In this document: piece after piece, positions 1 to 7,901 of the stretch
How positions within the stretch are numbered: position 1 is the stretch's first letter
Layout of the letters: each line of letters begins with the position of its first letter
NCBI GenBank assembly: GCA_001970855.1
Contig: LSSN01000260.1
Coordinates: 1-12,696, forward strand
Direction of reading: 5' to 3'
Length of the DNA: 12,696 bases
Source: Smittium culicis
Taxonomy: Eukaryota; Kickxellomycota; Harpellomycetes; Harpellales; Legeriomycetaceae
Position numbers and translations under genes: made by a program
Notes under the pieces: generated by a model
The model's database searches: none
The model's input: only the letters and a program-made list of their open reading frames with translations
Told to the model about the DNA's origin: nothing

Positions 1-2097
1 AATAACGAAAAAAAGCTCTTAAATTCAGACCAAGTTTTATACTAATATATCTATTTGATACTAAGACTTTAAAAAATCAATCATGTATAACATCCAGTGA
101 AAAGATATTATAAAAAAATATATAGGATAAATTCAGAACTTATAAAAAAAGGTTTATTTATGCACGTTTCGCATATCACATATTATATTGAGCACTCGAT
201 TTAATTTATTTGTTTTTCCTTCGACCACATCGTCGTAATAAAAAGTAAAAGGATCGAAATTGCGTGTTATACGTAATGGAAGTAATGACAACAAATAGTG
301 CAATATTTGAAAGGAATTTTTTGGTAAAATCATGATTTATCTAGGTATATTATACACCGAGAAATAAGGAATAAATATTATCGTTAATATAGAGCGAAAT
401 TAAATGAAAAAAAATAAAAGTAAGCTTCTAATATCCTAATATAAATTGTTATAGATCTAAACGCAAAGAAAGCAAATAAATCTGGATAAAATAATCCAAT
501 TATCTAAATCAAAAAATGTATCTAGTTAATTTATATAGTCACATATATTTAAATTGAGATTTACAAATGATGATAATAAAAAGGAACAAAAGACGTGAAT
601 TTCGATCCAATGTTCGTTTTTTTTGTTTTTTATTTCTTAGGTTCGATTATAAAAGCTCTGGTGTATTATGAAAGCAGTAGATCAAGCTATATCGATAATT
701 TGCGATGAACTAGAATAATGTATCAATTCTTTTTATAAAAGTTACAGGACTTTAAATTAAACCGACTTTTTTAACTTTAAGCAAAGATAATCAGAATTTT
801 CATATACGTTTTAATCCTGGTATACTTACTTTCTTTTTTCTATATCCAAATGAGTGATACTCGAAAATTTGTTTTTAGGGTTTATGACGCTAATTAATGA
901 TTTTTATACTTGTGTAGAATGTCTAAGACATACAAAGTTTTTTATTTAGTTAGATTGAGTATTTTACATGACTAATTCAGAAATTTTGTGTCCGCTAGAT
1001 AAAGGGATTTGATATTTTGAAATTATTAATGCGGTATGTTTTTGGGCCGACAAATATATATATAAATGGCTCATATTGTATTTTGTTGATGACTTTTACA
1101 TATTAGTCATGGTTAATATCTAGAACTATTTATGAGATTCTAATAGCTGATATTATCAGAAATTTCATCATTTTTATGAATTTACATATAGATCGAAATA
1201 TATTATTTTTTTAGACGCATCAATTGAAGCTTGAGATGACTACGAGTATTTACAATATTTTAATCCCTTTTTGCCTTTATACTTCAAAGATGGATATATT
1301 GAATAGAGGTATAAAATTTTTTTGATAGTGATATTATCAAATTTGGTTTTAGATTGCTAGGCGATGATAATTTTTTGTAGTTTATAAAAATAAAGTACTT
1401 TTTCAGTTATTTGAATTTTTATTTGGCTATGAAATATTTGATAGCAGCTGCTTTAAATATCATTCATGAGTTGTTTTTTTTTGCTTTTATAAGGCGATTT
1501 GGTTTCGTAGAAATGAATTTAGACAATGTGAAAAAAAATCAGTTATTTTTACATTTTACATTTTTTTGCTTTTCTTTCTAGTTATTTAAAAGAGGCACTT
1601 AAATACTAGATTAATTCCCATTTTAGTTTACTAACATTATTACCAATCGTCTGATTGATTATTGACATAAAGGAATAATTCATAATATTCAAGTTTTATT
1701 TTATGGATAATAGTATATTTTTGATCAGATTAAAGAAAGTAAGAATCAAATAGGATAAAAAATAGATAAAAAATGTAATATTTTTAATTATTATAGAAAA
1801 TTATTCTAAAGATAATTTGATTGTTTATGATTATAGGTATCATATTAATTTTATTTATACCTGTAGTAGAAAAATTATAATTTATTTAATTTTTTTTAAA
1901 AAAAAGTATTAATGTATAAAGGAAAGAAAATTGGTATTTTTATAATGTGATGAAATAAACCCAATCTAATAGTGGTTTTGTGTTCTATAATTTTAGTAGC
2001 AATTATCATTGAAAGGAATAAAAAGTATTAACGACAGTGTGCTTATATATAAACTGTACTGATATTAATAATATAAAAAAAGAACCACCACTCTCAA
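1..2097. other. AT-rich intergenic stretch, no gene found
   Basis: I see no credible coding region, tRNA, 5S, U6 or other recognisable RNA gene here on either strand. The sequence is very AT-rich, with frequent stops in all frames and many short A or T runs. No tandem array or long inverted repeat stands out. A diverged RNA gene without a familiar signature could still be hidden here. Confidence 0.6.
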
Positions 2098-2179
2098 GGT
2101 GACTTGCCCGAGTGGTCCAAGGGATCAGGTTTAGGCCCTGATATGGAAACATGCGTGGGTTCGAACCCCACAGTCATCA
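2098..2179 (+). tRNA. tRNA-Leu (anticodon UAG), intronless
   Basis: All arms of a class II tRNA can be folded. The 7-bp acceptor stem is 2098-2104 with 2172-2178 (one G-U pair), with discriminator A at 2179. A short D stem CCC/GGG spans 2107-2109 and 2121-2123. The 5-bp anticodon stem is 2125-2129 with 2137-2141, and its 7-nt loop carries TAG at 2132-2134. A long variable arm has an ATG/CAT stem and a GAAA loop (2143-2152). The T stem is GTGGG/CCCAC around a TTCGAAC loop (2155-2171). The long variable arm together with the UAG anticodon identifies a leucine tRNA reading CUA and other CUN codons. The internal B box GGTTCGAACCC is perfect and an A-box-like TGCCCGAGTGG is present. There is no intron and CCA is not encoded, both compatible with a eukaryotic nuclear gene. 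Confidence 0.97.
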
Positions 2180-2181
2180 CA

Positions 2182-2186
2182 TTTTT
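2182..2186 (+). terminator. RNA polymerase III T-run terminator
   Basis: A run of five T begins three bases after the discriminator base of tRNA-Leu. This is the usual position and form of a Pol III terminator. Confidence 0.8.
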
Positions 2187-2637
2187 ACTGGATATTTATA
2201 TATAATAATATCTAGGCATTTTTTGTTTGTTATTATAAAAAATCAATGCGATTAGATATTTTAATTAGTTGCAAAAGGAGGTAAATTTGAATATAGGAAC
2301 ATCTAATATATAGATTTAATTATTTTTTTAAAATTAAAATTAATTTTCAAATACAGAATCGAATATTTAGCTTCACATGGATTGGGGATATTGGGATGTG
2401 TTAACTTTTATATATTTTGATCTTATTTTTTAGAGGAATGCGAGAAGAAGCAAGTGCATGGAATAAAATGAGTAGTATTGCGATGGTTATACACATAATT
2501 TAAATAAAATTAACTAAGAGTAAACGAGAATTGAACTAGCAAAGTTGATCTAAATGTTAGTTAACTAAACAAAATGGGGATCATTTCTATATAGTGAGGT
2601 TTATTAGCCTGTCTTTGTTGGTTAATCCAAGTGAAAT
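2187..2637. other. AT-rich spacer, no gene found
   Basis: This spacer lies between the tRNA terminator and the retroposon. No open frame, RNA signature or array is visible. G+C begins to rise toward the right end, ahead of the island at 2701. Confidence 0.5.
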
Positions 2638-2724
2638 GAGCTAGTGGGATTGTTTAATAAACTCTCTGAGACAAAAAAAAAAAAAAAAGAGCTAGTGGGA
2701 TGATTTCCTGGCTCTACTTGGATT
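2624..2724. repeat. Imperfect inverted repeat interrupted by the retroposon
   Basis: AATCCAAGT at 2624-2632 is matched by its exact reverse complement ACTTGGATT at 2716-2724. Just inside, GAGCTAG (part of the duplicated 13-mer) can pair with CTGGCTC at 2708-2714 with one G-U. If the 38-bp insert and one 13-mer copy are removed, the arms close to roughly 30 bp apart and form a plausible stem. Function is unknown; it could be a small hairpin in a transcript or chance. Confidence 0.4.
2638..2701 (+). mobile_element. Minimal poly(A) retroposon with 13-bp target-site duplication
   Basis: The 13-mer GAGCTAGTGGGAT occurs twice as a perfect direct repeat, at 2638-2650 and 2689-2701. Between the copies lie 22 bp of unique sequence and then 16 A (2673-2688). 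The 22 bp contain AATAAA at 2656-2661, followed by 11 bp before the A-run, which is the arrangement of a normal polyadenylated mRNA 3' end. Flanking duplication, terminal poly(A) and a polyadenylation signal at the correct distance are together the hallmark of target-primed reverse transcription by a LINE-type machinery. The insert is far too short to code for anything, so it is a severely 5'-truncated copy of some mRNA or LINE 3' end. The parent transcript cannot be identified from 22 bp. Confidence 0.8.
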
Positions 2725-2846
2725 GTCTAATTAGTTTGATGCGGCTGGCGCCTTAAGGTAATGCGTGATGATAGGTGCGATTTTTGTGTAACAGCTTGAT
2801 ATACTTTGTATTTAGTAGTGATGGCTATTGTGTATTGTAATAGACG

Positions 2847-3113
2847 CCAATATCTGGATAATCGGAATGCGGCAATTGGAGTTGGTGATCAAACCAGTGG
2901 CAGGTGTGTGATAAAGCTTGATACCCAATGGGTTTGATGCGCCAATGAACAATGAGTGGCCAATGAGCGTAATAGGAAGGCTCTAGAATTCAATGGAAGA
3001 AGTTATTGGGAGAGCTGTGAGCTATAATGATGGGGATTTTGGGCAGGGAAGTTTAGATGCACGATAACGCATTCGTGACGCGACCATTGGGTTGCTGATT
3101 GAGTAAAGCCAAT
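2847..3113. promoter_or_regulatory. Cluster of eight CCAAT boxes
   Basis: CCAAT occurs on the + strand at 2847, 2925, 2942, 2960 and 3109, and on the - strand (seen as ATTGG) at 2875, 3005 and 3086. At this base composition fewer than one would be expected in 267 bp. The core has CAATGA three times (2943, 2950, 2961). CCAAT is the site of the conserved NF-Y/HAP trimer, so this looks like a promoter-proximal or enhancer-like element. The nearest downstream gene on the + strand is the TIA-1/Pub1-type gene, about 1 kb away, so it could also serve an unannotated non-coding transcript. Confidence 0.45.
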
Positions 3114-3135
3114 TAGGCGGTTGCTTTGAGTAATA

Positions 3136-3270
3136 ATGCAAAGAGTTTGGCGTTTATTTTTTTCATCAGAGGAGACAAAAGTAAACGATACCAGTGCACC
3201 AGATTACAGCCATCTCAGCGATATTGAGCTACTCTGTTTTGAATGCAAGTTTACCCGTCGTTCAAGATGA
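3136..3270 (+). CDS. Small open frame of 44 codons, coding status doubtful
   Basis: ATG at 3136 opens a 44-codon frame ending in TGA at 3268. It has a mixed, protein-like composition, starts MQRVWRLFFS and has two cysteines near the end in a CFEC motif. No family is recognised and there is no signal peptide. A frame of this length is not rare by chance at 43% G+C. If the island is transcribed as a leader of the downstream gene, this would be an upstream open reading frame; it could also be a remnant exon. It is listed because it is the only ATG-started frame of any length in the island. Confidence 0.12.
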   Translation: MQRVWRLFFSSEETKVNDTSAPDYSHLSDIELLCFECKFTRRSR

Positions 3271-3660
3271 TACAGATCGCAGCAGTTATGCGAGCTGATC
3301 AGTATAAGCGGATTAAGCGGAGCTGCTAGATCTATACACTGGAGATATAGCATAACGTTTGCGATGCTAGGTTTTGCTGCAAGCCCAGTGGTATGTGGCA
3401 GCTAACGATTGAGGCGCTTAGTTGCTGGCGAAGTGGTCAATGGACGCAGCGGGTTACAAAAGATCCAAGTATTGCTAAGTGAAAGCGGCGCTGATTGTAG
3501 GTTGCGCCATAGTGGTTTTGGGTATCCCACCATAACTATTAGCAAATGGCTGAGTGATTATGTGGTATTTCAAAGCGCACTTCGGTTGCTGTTGAGTGTT
3601 TTCATGTCTACTGAGAAAACTATAGGCTACTTGTGCGGGCATAAAATGTGCTAATATAAG

Positions 3661-4090
3661 CCGAAATCTTATTTATGGTTGGGAAAGTTTTTTTTTTTTT
3701 TTTTTGCAGTGTCAAAAGGAATCAGCTTTGTTTTTTTTTTTATAGGAAAATTATTTCTGTAGGAATAATAAAGCTCACTTCTGTTTGCCTACTAAAAAAA
3801 AAAAGGCTATATCTGTTGCAGTAAATAGGAATCGCCTTTATTTTCTTTTGATTGTTTTTATTTCATTACTTCTTATATACTTTCTTTTTTATATATCTTT
3901 ATTTTTCTTCAAGTATTTTTTTATTTACTTAATTATACCTTTCTCCTCTATTTCTTATACTTTATAATATTTCCCTTTATTTTCCTCATTTTTCTTATAT
4001 TTGACATTCCTCTCCATCCATTCAAACTTTCAATACCTTTCTATCCCCATCCCCACTCTCTATCCTCATTTCTTTTTTTTATCATTTCTA
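3661..4090 (+). promoter_or_regulatory. Pyrimidine-rich promoter and leader of the TIA-1/Pub1-type gene
   Basis: The stretch opens with T runs at 3688-3705 (18 T, then GCAG) and 3731-3741. From about 3840 it becomes almost pure T and C. In 3901-4080 I count about 47 C and only 2 G. No ATG occurs between 3678 and the start codon at 4091, which supports that start. CT-rich tracts just upstream of the coding region are typical of strongly expressed fungal genes. The T18-GCAG at 3688-3709 also has the form of a 3' splice site, so a 5'-UTR intron ending there is possible, but I cannot fix a donor. Confidence 0.6.
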
Positions 4091-5675
4091 ATGGATCACA
4101 TCAATAACCCCGCTGCTGTCCCTCCCCAGGGCGCTTACCCAAGCTCTCAGAGCCAAGCTTATGGATTCTCTGATGATGCTAGCACAAGAACTCTCTATGT
4201 AGGAAATCTTGATGCCCGCACCAACGAGCGCATGCTCTTTGAAATCTTTTCTACTTCTGCCCAGGTCTCATCTGTCAAGGTCATTGCCGACAAAGCTGTG
4301 AGTACCCTTCCATTTCTCCTCTTATTCTTTCTATTTTATCTTTTACTTATACCCTTTTGTATCCATATCCCCCCTGTTCCCTTCTAATAACGTAGACCCA
4401 ACAAAGTAATGTTGTTTATGGTTTTATTGAATTCGCTGACAGAGCCTCCGCAGAGCTTTCTTTGGCCCAGATGAACGGCCGAAAAATTTTTGACCACGAG
4501 ATTAAAGTCAACTGGGCCTTTTCTGGTGCCTCACAAGTCAGAGAAGATACCTCCACTCACTCACACATCTTTGTTGGCGATTTGAGCCCCGAAGTAAACG
4601 ATCAAATTCTTGCCAAAGCCTTCAGCATCTTCCCCAGCATGAGGTACTAATTTTTTTCAACATTTTTTCTCAAACCCTTTCCATCCTCTTTTTCTCCTTT
4701 CTTATCATCTCTTTTTCGCTTTCTTTACTCACCACACTCTCTAACTTTACAATCTTCTTATTCTATCCAGTGTCGCCCGTGTTATGTGGGACATCACTTC
4801 TGGAAAATCTCGCGGTTACGGTTTTGTTGCTTTTAGAGAACAGGCTGATGCTGAGCAGGCCATCAACACCATGAACGGTGAATGGTTGGGTAGCAGAGCT
4901 ATCCGCGTCAACTGGGCCAACCAAAAAGTCTCTCTTGGTTCTAGATCTGCTGCCCCTCAACAAAGCATGAACCAACCTCCTTCAAACATGGTCAGCTATG
5001 AATCTGTTCACAACCAAGCTGCTCCTCACAACTGCACCGTTTACTGTGGAAATTTGACCCCATTTACCACCCGTAAGCTCTTCACCCTTATTCTCAAAAT
5101 TATCTTTTTTATCTACTATATCTCTTTTACTTATAAAAATTTCTTTTTTTTTTTTATCAGAGGACCAACTTTTGCCCCTATTCGGTCCTTACGGCTATGT
5201 CATTGATATTAGAATGCAACCTGACAGAGGTTATGCTTTTGTAAAGATGGATACCCACGAAGCTGCTTCAATGGCTATTGTTGGCCTCACCGGATTTGTC
5301 CTAAATGGCCGCCCCATCAAATGCTCATGGGGTAAAGATCAATATGCCCATAAGCTTAATGGCTACCAACATATGACCAACCCTCAATACGCATACCCAT
5401 ACGCTTACGGCATGCCCCAACAACAACAACATTTCGCAGGACACCCTGGTCAAATGCCCGGCGCTCCTATGGTTGGAATGCAACCAGGCGTTGATGGCTC
5501 TGCTAACTGGGCTCCAAACGCTGGCGCTGGCGGCTACAGCTACGATCCTTACTCTTACTACAACTACATGTATACCCAGAATCCTGATCAGTCCCAAGCC
5601 CAAATACCTGGCTCAATTGACCCATTAACTGGAGCTCCACATCCACAACACCCTGCCGCTAATCCCCCACAATAG
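4091..5675 (+). CDS. TIA-1/Pub1-family RNA-binding protein, three RRMs, 4 exons
   Basis: Exons are 4091-4297, 4396-4643, 4771-5072 and 5161-5675, giving 423 aa. Introns have donors GTGAGT, GTACTA and GTAAGC, and acceptors TAG, CAG and CAG; all joins restore conserved RRM sequence. RRM1 covers about 34-109 (RNP2 LYVGNL 35-40, RNP1 VVYGFIEF 75-82). RRM2 covers about 126-202 (IFVGDL 127-132, RGYGFVAF 166-173). RRM3 covers about 241-311 (VYCGNL 242-247, RGYAFVKM 275-282). Residues 312-423 are a low-complexity tail rich in Gln, Tyr, Gly, Pro and Met, prion-like in character. This domain order is that of TIA-1/TIAR and yeast Pub1, which bind U-rich RNA, influence 5' splice-site choice or mRNA stability, and gather in stress granules. 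RRM1's RNP1 lacks the usual leading Arg/Lys-Gly, seen also in relatives. The start is secure because there is no ATG in the preceding 413 bp. Confidence 0.95.
4644..4770 (+). other. Intron 2 of the TIA-1/Pub1-type gene, weak donor followed by U7
   Basis: The donor is AG|GTACTAAT, a poor match to GTAAGT. It is followed directly by seven T at 4651-4657 and further T runs. The acceptor is CCAG ending at 4770, with a CTAAC branch-point-like motif at 4741-4745. The join is phase 2 and creates Ser152. If retained, the frame reads Met-Arg-Tyr and stops at TAA 4648-4650, giving a 153-residue protein cut inside RRM2. The body of the intron has almost no G. Confidence 0.85.
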
Positions 5676-6022
5676 TATCGCTGCCTTTAAATCCTTCTCT
5701 TGCTATCATTCCTAATATTTGTAAGAGAATAAGTTTCCTAGTTCTTTTTTAATGCCTCCTTTCAACCCTCCCCATCGCAACCTTATATCTTTATCCAGAA
5801 AATCCCTTTTTTTTAGTTTTACTTTACTCTTTTCCTTTTGCAACTATATATTTTTTTATAATTTATAACTATATCTTTACTTCTTTTTTTTTTGTTTCAT
5901 AGCTATATTACTTTTTAAAAATCTTTCATTGCATTTATTTTCTTTTCTGTATACAAAAAAAAATAAAAAAAAAGGTTCCAATATATCCATTTTTTTTCTC
6001 GTTATAATTAATTTAAAAAGTT
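5676..6022. other. Convergent 3' intergenic region
   Basis: These 347 bp separate the stop codons of two genes that point at each other, so they must hold both 3' UTRs and both polyadenylation regions. The left part continues the T/C-rich, G-poor character of the + strand gene. A broken A-run with AATAAA-like sequence sits at about 5956-5973. No further gene or RNA is visible. Overlapping 3' ends are likely given the short distance. Confidence 0.7.
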
Positions 6023-7839
6023 TTAATCTAGATAGAATTTGATCAGTTCATCACTGACAGCAGCTGGGGTGAAAATTCCTAAATCTGTAAAGAGGAAATT
6101 GATATATTCTGGAGGCGTGTAATCTACCGTTGGGCTGTTTTTCTATAATAAATATGTTTTTTTTTTTTTAATGAATTAACTCTGATTACAAAACAAACAT
6201 AATCTTTAAGACTAATAAAAAAAAAAAAATTACCTGCAAGTATTCATTCCAGTCAGCTTGGCCATTTTCTGACTCAAAGTCAATAATGTTATTGAATTTT
6301 GAAGAGAAGTCAAACTGGTTCAGAGGATAAAACCGCACGAACTTATAACTATAATCGCCACCCACCATAAAAAAAAAACAAATAAATCGATCAGGATGCA
6401 ACAACACAAAGTTAAATTTGCAGGTTATGGGAGAAATTAAAATTTTTTTTACCTTTCAGCTAGAGCGTATAACGGCTTTCCAGCAGATTTGGCTACTAAT
6501 GCCAACTGATACGAACCGATCTTATAAAATTCCGTGGAAATTATAAAAAAAAAAAAATTGCCATAGATATGATTTAATTTTATAAAATGTTTAAAAAAAA
6601 AAAAAAAGAATAAACGGATTAATCGAAAAGTTAAATTCTTACTTTGTTTATAAGCCCGCCGTTTTCTACAACGCCTTCAGCTCCAACTAGAACCAAATCC
6701 ACCTTTTCCATTATGAAACCTATTGCCGCATCCAATACAACCTTGCAGGGGATACCAAGCTCCTGCAATTCCTGTGCAGTTTTTAATCTAATTCAACAAC
6801 AAAATATACTATTAATAAATAACTAATAGCAAACGAAGACCATAAGCGAACATATAAACAACATAAAGTAGCTAGGGGAGGGAAAAGAGGAAATAATTAA
6901 AGAGTTTGATCTCTTATTATCATTGTTTTTATTTTATTTTTTTAATTACCCGCTACAGTCGGGCCTTGATTCTGTAACATAGACTGAAAATCGTATGTTC
7001 TGCTTTGCTGCCAGCGAAAGTGCGCCCATAACCACTCGCGAATATGAATGGATAAGTATAACCTACAAAGTCAAGTTTCAAAAAATCAACAATTCAAAAA
7101 TAAAAAAAAAAATTTTTTTTCAAGGAAAACGAGTAAGATTATGCTGCTATAAAGAAATCAAATGAAGTAGGGGGTTATCTCACCATATTATCGCGGATAA
7201 ACGAGGAAGATAGATTGGATATTACTTCGCGACACTGGTTTGCCTTTTGAACTAGACCATCCCCGGATTCTATCAGCAGCCTGCGACATTTATCAAGATC
7301 CTATATATAAATAAAGAAATATACCTCACATGTAAATAAAAGCATACTTTTCAAAAATTGCGTTCATTTTAATTTTGATCAAGAATGATTGACGATTATT
7401 TATCAATGATTTTACCATAATGTCTACTTGCGAAAGACGATTGAGAATTTGAAGAAAGACTGCAGTACCAGCAGTCATAGAAATCGCATCGTTTGACTCT
7501 TTTACCAATTTATCGCTGACTTCATGGACTTTTAAAATTAGCTCGGAAATTGTCGATACTATTTTGCACATAAATTTTAGCTGATAATCCTCAAGTTTTA
7601 TTTTATTTTTTTACTTCCTATTTATACCTTTAAGTATCGTCACGTATTCGACTAAAGTGCTGACTGCGGCGATTGGAGCAGATAATTGCTATTTTTTTAA
7701 TTAAAATTTAAGTGAAAGCTATGATTTATTCGCAAACTTATAAATAAATGATTTAAAAAATAGTGAAAATCTTCAATACCTCATCCTCGGCAAGTATTTT
7801 GGTGTAGTAGGCAATCGCATTGAAATCCACTAAGTTCAT
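6023..7839 (-). CDS. GCN3: Translation initiation factor eIF2B subunit alpha, 9 exons
   Basis: Exons on the minus strand are 7839-7780, 7688-7628, 7558-7416, 7300-7184, 7062-6950, 6787-6643, 6520-6453, 6348-6234 and 6142-6023, giving 313 aa (yeast and human proteins are about 305). Landmarks are SRVVMGAL and [11 protein letters not shown] in the middle, [14 protein letters not shown] at 182-195, [15 protein letters not shown] at 199-213, [12 protein letters not shown] at 236-247, and a C-terminal [19 protein letters not shown] from 292. Residues 1 to about 125 match the helical N-terminal domain; the rest is the Rossmann-like domain. eIF2B is the guanine-nucleotide exchange factor of eIF2 in the cytosol. 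The alpha subunit, as a homodimer, bridges the decamer and mediates inhibition by phosphorylated eIF2. All eight introns (69-162 nt) begin with GT; seven end in TAG and one in AAG. The N-terminus lines up with that of known family members, supporting the ATG at 7839. The gene appears intact. Confidence 0.96.
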
Positions 7840-7846
7840 AATCGTT

Positions 7847-7901
7847 CTTAATTGAATAAAATGCTTTTGAAAATTTATAAATTAGCTTTACAAAAACTTA
7901 C
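7847..7901 (-). other. Possible 5'-UTR intron of the eIF2B alpha gene
   Basis: A perfect GTAAGT donor on the minus strand starts at 7901, with a CTAAT branch-like motif inside and an AAG acceptor ending at 7847, 7 bp before the ATG. No ATG lies just upstream of the donor, so no coding exon is lost. An alternative acceptor (AAAAG) lies a little further upstream. The feature rests only on splice motifs. Confidence 0.3.

Larger units (their letters stand above)
2701..3660. other. G+C-elevated, G-skewed island without a recognisable gene
   Basis: A hand count gives about 266 G and 152 C in 960 bp, or about 43.5% G+C, against 17-25% in nearby intergenic DNA. G exceeds C most strongly in 2701-3060 (about 107 to 46). 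The composition resembles the exons of the two conserved genes, but every frame on both strands is cut by stops. The longest open stretches are 3406-3654 (+, no ATG near its start) and 3136-3270 (+, 44 codons). I recognise no protein family in either. It may be the upstream control region or non-coding leader of the gene at 4091, a long non-coding RNA gene, a decayed gene, or an old element. The sequence alone does not decide between these. Confidence 0.6.

Noticed and set aside
3406..3654. About 80-codon plus-strand frame in the G+C-rich island.
   Set aside because: There is no ATG until near its end, no recognised family, and no convincing splice partners. It is mentioned only within the island description.
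3688..3709. 3' splice site of a 5'-UTR intron (T18 then GCAG).
   Set aside because: The motif is good, but no donor can be chosen with confidence, so it is noted only in the leader entry.
3785..3967. Lys-then-Phe/Ile/Leu-rich frame upstream of the TIA-1/Pub1-type gene.
   Set aside because: It is a translation of the pyrimidine-rich leader with no ATG start. The hydrophobic look comes from T-rich codons.
4001..4090. Possible N-terminal extension of the TIA-1/Pub1-type protein.
   Set aside because: The frame is open upstream of 4091 but contains no ATG before it, and the extra residues would just be translated pyrimidine tract.
4763..5603. Minus-strand open frames opposite the TIA-1/Pub1-type exons (4763-4975 and 5325-5603).
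   Set aside because: They are antisense shadows of exons 3 and 4 with no independent support.
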